A stretch of 64,000 nt of DNA from Halovibrio salipaludis (GCF_002286965.1 NZ_NSKD01000003.1:248001-312000), one strand, 5' to 3'. Shown: positions 43,421 through 53,256, numbered from the stretch's first letter. Numbers and translations are program-made. The notes: a model not told the origin generated them from the sequence alone.

Positions 43421-44332
43421 ATGGCTCGCCCCTCTCTGACATCACTACAGACTTTTCTGGAGGTTGCCCGCCATGGCGGTCTCGGCGGTGCCGCCGAGAC
43501 GCTTCACAAGACGCAGTCCGCCGTCAGCCACCAGCTCAGACAGCTGGAATCCAGTCTTGGCGTTACGCTGACGAACCGATCCGGAAGAAACCTGCAGTTG
43601 ACAGCCGTTGGACAACAACTGGCGAAAGGACTGGAGGCGGGTTTTTCTGAAATTGATAAAGCGCTTGAGGAGACGGTGACTCACCAGAAACGGGAGGTTC
43701 TGCACATCAACTGCCTTCCTTCAGTAGCTGTGCGTTGGCTCATCCCAAGACTGGCCGGCTTCAGGGAACAGTTCCCGGATTACCGGATTGACTTCCGCTA
43801 CACGGGGGTTCTGGATCCGGGGATCCCTACAGACGCTGATATCAAGATCACCTGGCACGATGGCGTTCCCACGACCGAGCAGCAGAAAGTCTGCCTGTTT
43901 TCTGGCGCCACCTGGCCAGTAGCAAGCCCGCTCTACCTGCAGCATTTCCCCGGCCCGATTGAACCCAGAACCCTGACCCGAATGGAAATCCTACATGATG
44001 AGTTTCTGGATCCCTGGTATCAGTGGTTCAGGGAACACGGGCTTAACCCACAGGGACTGGAGGACGGGGTGGTGTTTCAGGACTTCAACCTTCTCAGTGC
44101 AGCCGCGGTTTCCGGTCAGGGCGTTGCCCTTTGCCCGCCTCTGCTTATCGACCGGGAGCTTTCCATAGGAGCTCTTGTTACCCTGTTTGATAATCCGGTC
44201 AACACGGAACGTGGGTACTGGCTGTTCTATCGGGAGAACACCCGGCCTGCTGTTCGTGATTTCGTGGATTGGATAACACGTGAAGCCGCCACAACGGAGC
44301 GACAGGACGAGAGCCTGAACGAAAGCAAGTAA
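43421..44332 (+). CDS. LysR-family regulator (GcvA-like), divergent from putP
   Basis: ATG 43421 gives a 303-aa protein; longer frames start inside the promoter region. The HTH is LTSLQTFLEVARHGGLGGAAETLH-TQSAVSHQLRQLE, followed by an effector domain with NCLPSVAVRWLIPRLAGF, DADIKITWHDG and AAVSGQGVALCPP. The pattern resembles GcvA and the amino-acid-responsive branch. The effector may be 5-oxoproline or proline given its target operon. No good ribosome site is visible; the ATG lies close to the palindrome. Confidence 0.9.
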   Translation: MARPSLTSLQTFLEVARHGGLGGAAETLHKTQSAVSHQLRQLESSLGVTLTNRSGRNLQLTAVGQQLAKGLEAGFSEIDKALEETVTHQKREVLHINCLPSVAVRWLIPRLAGFREQFPDYRIDFRYTGVLDPGIPTDADIKITWHDGVPTTEQQKVCLFSGATWPVASPLYLQHFPGPIEPRTLTRMEILHDEFLDPWYQWFREHGLNPQGLEDGVVFQDFNLLSAAAVSGQGVALCPPLLIDRELSIGALVTLFDNPVNTERGYWLFYRENTRPAVRDFVDWITREAATTERQDESLNESK

Positions 44333-44366
44333 CGCTCCGGGGCCGCCTTGCAGTCAGGCGCGGGAA

Positions 44367-44912
44367 CTACCACATCAGGTCATCGGGGATCTCGAACCCC
44401 GCGTAGGGATCTTCCCCGTCATCGTCCTTTTCAGCACGCTGATGGAGGACAACGACCACTGACTCGTCACGCTCCTGGATCTTGCGGGCGATGTTTTCCG
44501 GAACCACATCGTAGGTGCCTTCAAGGCAGACGACCGCCAACTGCCCCCGGGCCAGGGCATCCACGGTCTGTTCGTCCACATACAGCCTCTTGATCTTGCT
44601 GTTATGCACGAACTGGTAAGGAGTCTCAGCGCCTTCCCGGCTCAAACGATTGGTTTCCACCAGCTCGCGGATCTGTGCCTGGACCGCCCGCCGTTGCGAT
44701 TCCTCCTCGCGCTGGCGGTTCAGTTCCCGATCCCTGGCAGCCTGCTCTTCCCGTGCCTGCCGGGCCCGCTCACGCGTTTCGTTGACCGATTGCGTTCCCT
44801 TGGGCTGCTGCTTGCGCTGCTTCTGCTGCTGTTTCTTTTCCTTTTTAACAGCCTTGGCCTGTTTCTCATCGGCCAGTCCCTGTTTCAGCAATTGATCCTG
44901 CAGTGACGGCAT
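44367..44912 (-). CDS. DUF2058 family protein (YaiL)
   Basis: The 181-aa protein starts MPSLQDQLLKQGLADEKQAKAVKKEKKQQ, with a very basic, Gln/Lys-rich N-terminal half (to ~95) predicted to be a helical or disordered arm, and a C-terminal domain with YQFVHNSKIKRLYVDEQTVDALARGQLAVV. This is the DUF2058/YaiL family, annotated as nucleoprotein or polynucleotide-associated, function unclear. Ribosome site GGGAGA. Confidence 0.88.
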   Translation of the reverse strand: MPSLQDQLLKQGLADEKQAKAVKKEKKQQQKQRKQQPKGTQSVNETRERARQAREEQAARDRELNRQREEESQRRAVQAQIRELVETNRLSREGAETPYQFVHNSKIKRLYVDEQTVDALARGQLAVVCLEGTYDVVPENIARKIQERDESVVVVLHQRAEKDDDGEDPYAGFEIPDDLMW

Positions 44913-44983
44913 TCCTGAAGATCTCCCGGTTGAGTGGATGGATTGGCGCGGCCTGACTGAACACCAGTTCCCACACTGATTTC

Positions 44984-46075
44984 TCAGGCGCGTTCCTGAG
45001 GCGTTCGTGAAGTCTTTCCCATTGTATCGCCGAGCAAGTCTTGAGCGACCCGCTCTGCCTGCTCCAGGGCGCCTTCCATGTAGCCGCCGAATTGGGGCGC
45101 CATCTCTGAGGCGCCGAAAAGAACCTTCCCGTGCCAGATGCTTTGAATGCTGCCTGTGATCTCGGCAGACGGGTGCTCCATGGCAAATGCCTGGTCGGCG
45201 TCGGTGGCGGTTTCAGGTTCCGTTGCCCAGTCTTTTATAACGGTTTTGACGGGCTCTTCCGCCCGATTGCCAAAAAGACGCCCCAGCTGTGCCAGCGAGG
45301 CCGAGACCAGCGCTTCCCGGTTGGCATTGCGGACCGATGCCGGCACACCTAAAAAGCCAAACAGTGCCCCTGGACGCCCGGCCGCCGGTGAGGCGTCATG
45401 GACTTCCACCAACGGGCCGCTCTGACTCATCGCATCCCCCGACAGACCATCCTGACGCCAGAAAGGCGCGTCGTAGATGGCAACGAGTTTCGCCTGTCCG
45501 GCCATCCAGGTTGGCGTCATCGTGAGCCGTCGTTGCTGGTCAGCGGTGAGTTCCGGGTCAAATCACAGCTGAGCCGCAATACGGGGCGGAATCGCCAGGA
45601 CAATCCGTCGTGCCTGCCAGACGCTGCCGTTCATCAGCTGCAGGTAGCCCCGATCCGACACGGACTGCACCGCTGCGTCGAGATGCAGCCGGGCCCTCGG
45701 CAGGTCGCGGGCAAAGGCATCAATCAATGCGGAAGCGCCGCCCTCAATGCGAAGAGAACCGGCCATGCTGGCGAAACCGACACCACGATGGACCTGTCTT
45801 ACACTATCCTCGAACAGCAGTTCGCCCTCGCTGAACTGCTCAAAGATGCCAGCGCCCAGTCGCTCGCAGGCGGCCATGAGCCGGGGCTGGACATGCCAGA
45901 ACCAGGCAGGCCCCAGATCAAAACGGGCCCCATCATAGTCTGTGGACTCGATCCGGCCACCAAGCCGGTCGCGGGCTTCAAAGAGTTGATAATCCACGCC
46001 TTCGCGCTGAAGCTGTTCAGCAAGCGCGACGCCGGCCAGTCCGCCGCCGACGATGGCGATATCTGTCTGGTTCAT
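44984..46075 (-). pseudogene. flavin amine oxidase interrupted by one in-frame TGA
   Basis: Two abutting frames form a single reading frame. The first half (46075-45563) has AIVGGGLAGVALAEQL, EARDRLGGRI and FDLGPAWFWHVQPR. The second half (to 44984) has TPTWMAGQAKLVAIYDAPFWR, EVHDASPA and the C-terminal FGASEMAPQFGGYMEGALEQAE. They are joined in phase by AAQL-stop-FDPELTADQQRRL, the stop being TGA at 45563-45565 where relatives have a sense codon such as Arg. One C-to-T change (CGA to TGA) explains it. Apart from the stop the restored 363-residue protein is intact, so the lesion is recent or a sequencing error. Confidence 0.85.
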
Positions 46076-46173
46076 CGGGCCTCGATATCAGAGGAAGGCG
46101 CTGTGTTGGTATCCACATGGCCTCCTACTCTACATTGACGGTGGCGCTATTATAGCATCCGAACAATGGTGAC

Positions 46174-46190
46174 GGTCTTTACTAAAGACC
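46174..46190. other. 7-bp hairpin between DODA and the amine oxidase pseudogene
   Basis: GGTCTTT-ACT-AAAGACC forms a perfect short stem in the 203-bp gap after the dioxygenase gene. Neither flank has a T-tract, so it is not a standard terminator. No gene is visible in this gap. Confidence 0.35.
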
Positions 46191-46278
46191 CTTGCAGCAC
46201 GCCCAATCACCAACTTGGCTACTGTATTTTACCACCAGCAGATCGTCTTTCCGGGCTCTGAACCTCTCACCTATCCCC

Positions 46279-47100
46279 TTACCCCCTACGTACTGGCAAG
46301 CCCCAGTAAAACATCCCCGATTTTTTCCCAAGAATCGTTGCCGAAAGGTGTGTATCACTAGCCCTGCCTGCCAGTCCATAACACACATGCAGCGGCAGAA
46401 GATGCTCCTCACGCGGATGACAGAATCGGGCATGGGGTGCTCTCTCCCAGTGAATCAAACGGTCGGCGCGCTCTGATTCCGCCATCTCGGGGTCACTGCA
46501 GGTCTGTTCCAGCCAGTCGTTGAAGGCCTCGTTGCGCGCCTGAATGTCCGGGCTGTTCGGCGCAAAGAATGCACGCATGTTGTGGAAGGAGAAGCCAGAG
46601 CCGATCACCAGCAGGTTGTCGTAGTCGAGTGCCTGTAACGCACGCCCCATCTCAAGATGCACACTGGCATCCAGGCTGTTCATCAATGACAGCTGCACAC
46701 AGGGTATATCCGCGCTTGGATACATCAGCTTGAGCGGCACGAACAGGCCGTGGTCGAAGCCCCGTTGATTATCGAGCCGCGCGGCAATCCCGGCCTTATC
46801 CAGCTCCTGGAAGACCTGCTGGGCAAGCTCAGGCTCACCGGACGCGGGATACTGGATCTCGTAGGCCTCCGGCGGAAAGCCGGAATAATCGTAGATCAGC
46901 GGCGGGTTAGCACCCGACGTAACCGTCGGCACCGCTTCCTCCCAATGGGCACTGATGACCAATATGGCCGAGGGCTTACGCAGCGTCGCCGCGATTTCCG
47001 CAAGACGGTCCACCATTTCCTGGTGGTCTGGGTCGCCCAGCAATGGCATCGGGCCGCCACCATGGGAGATGAACAGAACATCTGTATGGTTGCTCATCAT
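46279..47100 (-). CDS. DODA/YgiD-family extradiol dioxygenase
   Basis: From ATG 47100 (AGGAG at 6 nt) the product is 273 aa. It belongs to the class-III extradiol family: VLFISHGGGPMPLLGD near the N-terminus carries the first metal histidine, VISAHWEEA the second, and GFDHGLFVPLKLMYP and GSGFSFHNMR further conserved histidines. Relatives open catechol rings such as DOPA; bacterial YgiD acts on DOPA-like catechols. It follows doxX by 10 bp in a two-gene unit controlled by a divergent LysR gene. Confidence 0.9.
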   Translation of the reverse strand: MMSNHTDVLFISHGGGPMPLLGDPDHQEMVDRLAEIAATLRKPSAILVISAHWEEAVPTVTSGANPPLIYDYSGFPPEAYEIQYPASGEPELAQQVFQELDKAGIAARLDNQRGFDHGLFVPLKLMYPSADIPCVQLSLMNSLDASVHLEMGRALQALDYDNLLVIGSGFSFHNMRAFFAPNSPDIQARNEAFNDWLEQTCSDPEMAESERADRLIHWERAPHARFCHPREEHLLPLHVCYGLAGRASDTHLSATILGKKSGMFYWGLPVRRG

Positions 47101-47110
47101 GAACGCTCCT

Positions 47111-47554
47111 TCAGAGACGCTTGAGCAGCTGGTTATCCAGTGCAAACCGCCCAGCTCCCTGAATCGCCAATGTCAGGGTGACCACAAACAGCGTCAGGGC
47201 ATACTCATAACCGTTATTGGCCATGAACAGACCATTCCCAATGTGCACCGCGAAAATGGCCACCAGCATGGTAAAGGCCGCAACCACGGCTGCCGGGCGG
47301 GTCAGCAACCCAACCACCAGTGCCAAGCCACCGAAGAACTCCGCACTCCCCGCCATCAGCGCCATGAGGTAGCCCGGCTCCAGGCCAATACTGGCCAGCC
47401 ACTGCGCGGTTCCGGTCAGCCCATAGCCGCCAAACCAGCCAAAGAGTTTCTGGGCGCCGTGGGCGGCCAGAATCAGCCCGACCGGGACCCGGAGAACCAG
47501 TGCGGCAACGCCGGCGCTGGAGTTGAACAATGTCTGCGCGAATCTGGAATTCAT
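47111..47554 (-). CDS. DoxX-family membrane protein
   Basis: The 147-aa protein from ATG 47554 (GAGG at 8 nt) has four TM segments with LRVPVGLILAAHGAQKLFGWFGGYG, SAEFFGGLALVVGLLTRPAA and LTLAIQGAGRFALD, typical of DoxX/YphA. Family members sit in quinone, thiosulfate or redox-stress contexts. It is first in the DoxX-DODA pair. Confidence 0.9.
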   Translation of the reverse strand: MNSRFAQTLFNSSAGVAALVLRVPVGLILAAHGAQKLFGWFGGYGLTGTAQWLASIGLEPGYLMALMAGSAEFFGGLALVVGLLTRPAAVVAAFTMLVAIFAVHIGNGLFMANNGYEYALTLFVVTLTLAIQGAGRFALDNQLLKRL

Positions 47555-47666
47555 GAGTGTCACCTCGAATCGTTCTCTGTGAGTTTGCTTCCGGAGCCAT
47601 CCCCAGAAGATATGAATACTGTACTATCGCCCTACCAGGAAACTAAGGTGACAAATTTTTGCTTAT

Positions 47667-47685
47667 TATCAATAATATATTGATA
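47667..47685. promoter_or_regulatory. perfect palindrome, candidate LysR operator for doxX
   Basis: TATCAAT-AATAT-ATTGATA forms a 19-bp palindrome in the divergent region between doxX and the LysR gene. It contains the T-N11-A signature and lies about 32 bp before the regulator's ATG, in the position expected for autoregulation and control of doxX. Confidence 0.65.
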
Positions 47686-47716
47686 TTCAGAGGTGATCTC
47701 AGCGCCTGGAGGCCCC

Positions 47717-48616
47717 ATGGACCGCATTGATGCCATGCGAGCGTTCATCACTGTTGTGAGTGAAGGCAGCTTCACTCATGCCGCCGACCGGCTGGCGATG
47801 TCCCCGCAACTGGTCAGCAAGTATGTATCCCAACTTGAACAACACCTGGGGGTGCGCCTTCTCAACCGCACCACCCGCAGGATCCATCTGACCGAGGCGG
47901 GAGCGAGCTATCACGACAAAGCCCGGCAGATACTCAACGACATTGATGATACGGAGAATCAGCTTGGTGACCTGCAAACCGAAGCCCGGGGGCTGCTGCG
48001 CATCAGTGCCCCAGTCTCCTTTGCCATCCGCCACATGGCGCCATTACTGAGTGAATTCCAAAAGGCCCATCCCGCGGTAGGCATCGATTTGCAGCTGAAC
48101 GACCGCAAGGTCGACATCGTCGAGGAAGGGTTTGATATCGCGCTGCGGGTAGGTCACCTGAGAAGCTCGTCGCTGATCGCCAAACGGATCGCGCCGGCAC
48201 GGCTGGTGATATGCGCCTCACCGTCTTACCTGGAACAGCATGGCACACCGCAATGCCCGGAAGATCTCAGGGACCATCGCTACCTGCGCTACAGCTATCT
48301 GGAACAGGAAGGCGGTCAGGCGATGCACCAGTGGCTGCAAAGCAGTGGTCGCGACCCCAGCAGCGACCTGATCTGTAACAACGGCGATGTGCTGGTTGAA
48401 GCGGCTATTGCCGGGGCGGGGATTGCCCTTCAGCCCACCTTTATTTCGGGTTCCGCCATCAAGGAAGGCAAGCTGCAGGTGATTCTTCCGGAGTATGAAC
48501 CTGAACCAATGGCGCTTTATGCGGTGTATGCCCACCGACAGCTTCTGGCGAGCAAGGTCCGCAGCTTTATCGACTTTATCGATGGCTACTTTGGTGATCC
48601 CCCTTACTGGGATTGA
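47717..48616 (+). CDS. LysR-family regulator (CrgA/YafC-like), divergent from doxX-DODA
   Basis: ATG 47717 follows GGAGG. The 299-aa protein has RIDAMRAFITVVSEGSFTHAADRLAMSPQLVSKYVSQLE as HTH and the CrgA-type effector domain (GLLRISAPVSFAIRHMAPLL, VDIVEEGFDIALRVG, AGAGIALQPTFI). This group often responds to quinones, aldehydes or aromatic compounds and controls adjacent redox genes, in accord with a dioxygenase target. Confidence 0.9.
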   Translation: MDRIDAMRAFITVVSEGSFTHAADRLAMSPQLVSKYVSQLEQHLGVRLLNRTTRRIHLTEAGASYHDKARQILNDIDDTENQLGDLQTEARGLLRISAPVSFAIRHMAPLLSEFQKAHPAVGIDLQLNDRKVDIVEEGFDIALRVGHLRSSSLIAKRIAPARLVICASPSYLEQHGTPQCPEDLRDHRYLRYSYLEQEGGQAMHQWLQSSGRDPSSDLICNNGDVLVEAAIAGAGIALQPTFISGSAIKEGKLQVILPEYEPEPMALYAVYAHRQLLASKVRSFIDFIDGYFGDPPYWD

Positions 48617-48959
48617 GCTGCGCCCTTCCCACCTTTTTAGAAGGCGTGAAGTAATAGGACTGCGCCAGTACTTGCTCACCTGACCACCAGGCTGGCAAGG
48701 CGCCGGCAGACCGAGGAATTCCTATGTGGTAATGAAATTGAAAGGGTATAGCTGGCTGTTAAACCTGCCGACACTACTGACTACCGATCAGGTTCATGCG
48801 ATGGCACCGGGTATATTCTGGGATAGGTTACCCGCCTCCAGTCCTTCGCGTCAGCGCTAGTAATCTGGCTGGCTTAGGTGTGGTGGTAGAGGTATTCCAT
48901 AGGATTCGCTTCAAGGCTGGTTGAAGTCAGACTGGAAACGAGTTGCACTTTCAGAAATG
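48617..48959. other. intergenic region without visible genes
   Basis: This 343-bp stretch between the LysR gene and the terminator downstream of tRNA-Val contains no supported ORF, repeat or RNA that I could recognise. Confidence 0.5.
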
Positions 48960-48990
48960 AAAAAGAGGTCTCCGGAAAACCGAAACCCCT
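48960..48990 (-). terminator. intrinsic terminator downstream of tRNA-Val
   Basis: On the minus strand AGGGGTTTCGG pairs, with one bulge and two G-U pairs, with CCGGAGACCTCT around a TTTT loop, followed by five T. It begins 12 bp after the tRNA 3' end. Confidence 0.7.
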
Positions 48991-49001
48991 TCAGAATCAG
49001 G

Positions 49002-49078
<77 letters not shown>

Positions 49079-49164
49079 GCTGTGCGCGACAGGGTGCGTA
49101 ATATAGCGATCCGGGCCGGGCTGGTCAACCATGACGGCTGATTGCGCTGGCGTCCGGCGGTGTG

Positions 49165-50700
49165 ATGCGCTTCAATGGCGCCATGAAACACTGGTTCTCA
49201 CGCTCTGAAACGGCCCTCACCTCCACGGAACCCACGCTTCTGGCGCGGCTCAGTCACTGGCGATTGCAGCTGGGGTTTGTGCTCGGTCCGCTGGTGTTCG
49301 CGGGTCTGCTCATCGCGGGGCCGCCGGATTCAATGGATATGGCCAGCTGGCGCGTGCTCGCCCTGACCCTGCTCATGGCCATCTGGTGGGTGACCGAGGC
49401 GTTGCCCATTGCCGTTACCGCCCTGCTCCCTGTTGCCCTGATCCCCCTGATGAATGTGGCCCCCATTGATCAGGCGGCGGCTTCCTATGCCAACCCTCTG
49501 GTATTCCTCTTTCTCGGTGGCTTCCTGCTGGCGGAGGGCATCCAGCGCTGGAATCTCCACCGGCGTCTGGCACTGCTCGTACTCAGTCTCTCAGGAACCC
49601 GCCCGGATCGGGTTGTTGGCGGCTTCATGACGGCCACGGCCCTGCTGAGCATGTGGGTCAGCAATACCGCCACCGCCGCACTCATGTTGCCCATCGGGCT
49701 CTCTGTGCTGACCCTGGTGGAAGAAAGCGATCAGGAGCATAACCATCAGAGCCTGAACGTGGCGCTGCTGCTCGGCATCGCCATGGGGGCGAATATCGGG
49801 GGCATGGCAACGCTCATCGGTACGCCGCCCAATGCCCTGCTGGCGGGTTACCTGAGGGACAGCCATGATCTGGATATCACCTTCCTCTCCTGGATGGCCG
49901 TTGCCCTGCCTCTGGCGCTCACGCTGCTGGCGACCGCCTGGTGGCTTCTCACCCGGAAGCTCTACCAGCCGGGCCACACTCCCATTGACGGGCTTGAATC
50001 CCTGCTGGACCGGGAGCGCCACAGCCTCGGCCCAATGACGTTCCCGCAGGCCATGGTTGCGGTCGTGTTCCTTCTGGTGGCGCTGGCCTGGCTCACGCGC
50101 CCGCTTCTCGACAGTCTCTTCCAGTCGCTACAGCTCACGGATGCGGGCATCGCCATCACCGGCGCCCTGCTGCTGTTCCTGATACCGTCTGACTGGCGCC
50201 GCCCGAGCTTTCTGCTGAGCTGGGAACAGGCACGCAACCTGCCCTGGGGCGTATTGATTCTGGTGGGAGGCGGGCTTGCTCTGGGATCGGCCATTGAGTC
50301 CAGTGGGCTGGCAGCCGCGGCCGCGGAACTGCTCTCCGGGATGGCGGACTGGCCGCTTCTGCTGCTGATGCTCGCGGTGGCGGCATTAATCATGACGTTG
50401 AGCCATGTCACCAGCAACACCGCCACGGCCGCGACCATGCTGCCTCTGACCGCTTCATTTGCGCTTGCTCAGGATCTGTCGCTGATCCACCTGACAGTGC
50501 CTGTGGCTATGGCTGCCTCGTGTGCGTTCATGCTGCCGGTCGCCACGCCTCCCAACGCAATCATCTTCAGCAGCGAGCGCATCAGTGTCGGGCAGATGGC
50601 CCATGCGGGCGCCTGGCTGAGTGGCATCACACTGCTGCTGATCGCGCTCTGGGTATGGCTGGTGGCAGCGCCGGTGCTGGGATGGGTCACCGGCTACTGA
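49165..50700 (+). CDS. DASS-family (SLC13) Na+/dicarboxylate-type transporter
   Basis: The 511-aa protein has about 11-12 TM spans and the two hallmark SNT motifs, WVSNTATAALMLPI and VTSNTATAATMLPL, plus IWWVTEALPIAVTALLPVAL and GTPPNALL. These bind Na+ and dicarboxylates in the family; related subfamilies carry sulfate or citrate, so substrate is open. Start is either ATG 49165 or a Met six codons later, and no strong ribosome site is present. It ends 5 bp from the convergent epimerase. Confidence 0.88.
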   Translation: MRFNGAMKHWFSRSETALTSTEPTLLARLSHWRLQLGFVLGPLVFAGLLIAGPPDSMDMASWRVLALTLLMAIWWVTEALPIAVTALLPVALIPLMNVAPIDQAAASYANPLVFLFLGGFLLAEGIQRWNLHRRLALLVLSLSGTRPDRVVGGFMTATALLSMWVSNTATAALMLPIGLSVLTLVEESDQEHNHQSLNVALLLGIAMGANIGGMATLIGTPPNALLAGYLRDSHDLDITFLSWMAVALPLALTLLATAWWLLTRKLYQPGHTPIDGLESLLDRERHSLGPMTFPQAMVAVVFLLVALAWLTRPLLDSLFQSLQLTDAGIAITGALLLFLIPSDWRRPSFLLSWEQARNLPWGVLILVGGGLALGSAIESSGLAAAAAELLSGMADWPLLLLMLAVAALIMTLSHVTSNTATAATMLPLTASFALAQDLSLIHLTVPVAMAASCAFMLPVATPPNAIIFSSERISVGQMAHAGAWLSGITLLLIALWVWLVAAPVLGWVTGY

Positions 50701-50705
50701 GTGGC

Positions 50706-51713
50706 TCAGACCTGGTAGAAATCCCGGTACCAGTCCACGAAGTTGCGGATCCCGGTTTCCACCGGTGTTTCCGGGCGGTACCCCACATCATCGATCAGAT
50801 CCTGCACATCGGCATAGGTGGCCGGTACATCCCCCGGCTGCATGGGCAGGTAGTTCTTTTCCGCCTTGCGACCCAGACACTCCTCCAGAACCTCGATAAA
50901 CCTTGAGAGCTCCACGGGATTGTTGCTGCCGATGTTGTAGAGCCGATAGGGCGCATTGCTGGTGCCGGAGTCCGGGTCTGCTCCACTCCATTCCGGGTTC
51001 GGTGTGGCCACATGGTCCAGCGTGCGGATCACGCCCTCCACGATGTCATCAATGTAGGTGAAGTCCCGCTGGTGATGACCGTGGTTGAACACGTCGATGG
51101 GTTCGCCGTTCAGAATCCGCTTGGTGAAGATGAACAGCGCCATGTCCGGACGGCCCCAGGGGCCATAGACGGTGAAGAACCGCAGCCCGGTGGTAGGCAG
51201 CCGGTAGAGATGGCTGTAGGTGTGCGACATCAACTCGTTGGCCTTCTTGGAGGCCGCGTAGAGACTGAGCGGATGATCCACATTGTCGTGGACCGAAAAA
51301 GGCATGCTCTCGTTGGCCCCGTAGACCGAACTACTGGAGGCATAGACCAGATGCTCCACGCCATTGTGGCGGCACCCTTCCAGAATGTTCATGTGGCCCA
51401 CCAGGTTGGCGTCCACGTAGGCGTTGGGGTTCTCAATGGAATAGCGGACACCGGCCTGGGCGGCAAGGTGCACCACCCGCTGTGGCTGGTACTCGCTGAA
51501 CACCCGGGCCATGCCCTCACGGTCCGCGATGTCCAGCCGTATCTCCGTAAACCCTTCACGGGGCGTCAGCCGGGCCAGCCGGGCTTCCTTGAGGGACACA
51601 TCGTAATAGTCGTTGACGTTGTCCACGCCAATAACCTCATCGCCGCGATCCAGCAGGCGATGGGCCACGTGTGAACCGATGAATCCAGCTGTTCCCGTTA
51701 CCAGTATCCGCAA
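50706..51713 (-). CDS. NAD-dependent UDP-glucuronate 4-epimerase-like sugar epimerase
   Basis: The 335-aa extended SDR starts [20 protein letters not shown] with the NAD motif, then [32 protein letters not shown], the catalytic YAASKKANE and [17 protein letters not shown]. This is the CapI/LspL-type branch that makes UDP-galacturonate for capsule or LPS. No other polysaccharide gene lies nearby. It ends next to the transporter and starts 15 bp after the outer-membrane protein gene. Confidence 0.88.
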   Translation of the reverse strand: MRILVTGTAGFIGSHVAHRLLDRGDEVIGVDNVNDYYDVSLKEARLARLTPREGFTEIRLDIADREGMARVFSEYQPQRVVHLAAQAGVRYSIENPNAYVDANLVGHMNILEGCRHNGVEHLVYASSSSVYGANESMPFSVHDNVDHPLSLYAASKKANELMSHTYSHLYRLPTTGLRFFTVYGPWGRPDMALFIFTKRILNGEPIDVFNHGHHQRDFTYIDDIVEGVIRTLDHVATPNPEWSGADPDSGTSNAPYRLYNIGSNNPVELSRFIEVLEECLGRKAEKNYLPMQPGDVPATYADVQDLIDDVGYRPETPVETGIRNFVDWYRDFYQV

Positions 51714-51728
51714 TTCCGTTCTCCCTGA

Positions 51729-52478
51729 TTAAAAGCCGACGCCGAGGCGCACGAAGGGGCCGCTCAGTTCGGTGTCCACATTGAGGTCACCGGATGCATC
51801 CACGTCGACATCAAACTGACGATAACCGCCCTGGATATAGACCGGATCGGCGTTGAAGCTGATGTAGCCTTCCACATCGGTTGCCGAGTCGCCGTCATAG
51901 GAAATGTAGTTCAGTTCCGCGCCCGCACCGAGGCCGGTCAGGGGGAGATCCACATCGGCTCGGACGTGCCCCATGGGGAGGAATTCATCAACTTCGACTG
52001 TTTCACTGTTACCGCCAGAACTCTGCTCCCTTACAGAGACTTCACCGTCAAAATGCTTGACGTTGAGACCCAGATCCAGCGTTACAACTGGGATCGGTGC
52101 CGTATAGAACGCGGTGTAGTCATAGTGCGTCAGGTCAGTCCGGCTGCTGACATCCCCAGCGTAAGTCTTACCTTCAAATTCTTTGAGGACAACAGTACCA
52201 GTACCCTTGTGCTCAATATCGTTATACCGCAGCCGCAGATTGGGAATCACCGGAATCGGATGGGCAAAGCGGATGGCAAAGTTGTTGTGCCCCTCGCTGT
52301 CGTAACCGAGGTCGTTCTCCACATCGATCGGATCACCACCGGACTGGATGGTCCCTGACGGATCGGCATTCCAGTAGCCCGCTGTCACGTCCACATCCAC
52401 CAGCGGCACCACCGCATTGGCAGCACCGGCGCTGGTCATCAGAAGGGCTCCGAGAGCAGCCTTTGTTGTTGTCTTCAT
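51729..52478 (-). CDS. TIGR04219-like outer-membrane beta-barrel protein
   Basis: ATG 52478 follows GAGGATTCCGCA. The 249-aa protein has a signal peptide (MKTTTKAALGALLMTSAGAANA), then a beta-strand-rich barrel sequence with alternating aromatic/polar residues (VDVTAGYWNADPSG, YIQGGYRQFDVDVD) ending in a terminal Phe (RLGVGF), the signal for BAM insertion. It matches my memory of the TIGR04219 family. Function is unknown. Confidence 0.82.
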   Translation of the reverse strand: MKTTTKAALGALLMTSAGAANAVVPLVDVDVTAGYWNADPSGTIQSGGDPIDVENDLGYDSEGHNNFAIRFAHPIPVIPNLRLRYNDIEHKGTGTVVLKEFEGKTYAGDVSSRTDLTHYDYTAFYTAPIPVVTLDLGLNVKHFDGEVSVREQSSGGNSETVEVDEFLPMGHVRADVDLPLTGLGAGAELNYISYDGDSATDVEGYISFNADPVYIQGGYRQFDVDVDASGDLNVDTELSGPFVRLGVGF

Positions 52479-52536
52479 TGCGGAATCCTCTTGCTGTCGG
52501 CGTTTGAAGAAAGTCACACCCAGTATCGACCTGAAG

Positions 52537-53256
52537 TCAGACACTTTCAAAGTCGATCCCCAGGCGCCGCCCCACTTCCTCATAGGTCTCGATAACATCA
52601 CCGAGGTCCTGGCGGAAGCGGTCCTTATCCATCTTGCGGCGTGTTTCGGCATCCCAGATGCGGCAACCGTCCGGGCTGAACTCGTCACCCAGCACCAGGC
52701 CCCCGCCAGCACGCCCGAACTCCAGCTTGTAATCAACCAGCAGCATGCCCGCATCCTGGAACAGCTGCTTGAGCACACGATTCACCGCGTAGGTGAGTTC
52801 CTTCATCTCCCTAAGCTCGTCCGCACCAGCCCAGCCGAAGGTCTCCGCGAGGGATTCATTGATCATGGGGTCGTGGAGGGCGTCGTCCTTGAGAAACAGC
52901 TCAAAGGTCGGCGGCAACAGTTCCTGGCCTTCCTGAACCCCAAGGCGCCGGCACAGGCTGCCCGCAGCGTAATTGCGTACCACGCACTCCACCGGCAGCA
53001 TCTCAAGGTTGCGCACCAGGGATTCATTGGGTGCCAGGACACGCTCGAAATGGGTGGGGATGCCCGCGTCCTCCAGCTTCTGCATGATGAAGGCGTTGAA
53101 CAGGTTATTGACCCTACCCTTGCGATCAAGCTGGGCGACCTTTCCACCGTCGAAGGCGGACGTATCATCCCGGAACGCCAGTATGAAACGCTCCGGATCG
53201 TCCGTCCGGTATACGGATTTCGCCTTGCCAGCGTAGAGTTCGCTGCCTTTTTCCAT
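52537..53256 (-). CDS. purC: SAICAR synthetase PurC
   Basis: From ATG 53256 (GGGAG at 7 nt) the 239-aa enzyme condenses CAIR with aspartate in purine synthesis. It has [54 protein letters not shown], and [15 protein letters not shown]. Length is normal for the bacterial protein. Beside mgtC/DUF4010 and bamC-dapA, a layout like Pseudomonas. Confidence 0.95.
   Translation of the reverse strand: MEKGSELYAGKAKSVYRTDDPERFILAFRDDTSAFDGGKVAQLDRKGRVNNLFNAFIMQKLEDAGIPTHFERVLAPNESLVRNLEMLPVECVVRNYAAGSLCRRLGVQEGQELLPPTFELFLKDDALHDPMINESLAETFGWAGADELREMKELTYAVNRVLKQLFQDAGMLLVDYKLEFGRAGGGLVLGDEFSPDGCRIWDAETRRKMDKDRFRQDLGDVIETYEEVGRRLGIDFESV

Noticed and set aside
46174-46190. Hairpin after DODA as an intrinsic terminator
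   Set aside because: No T-tract on either strand; kept only as an unassigned hairpin.
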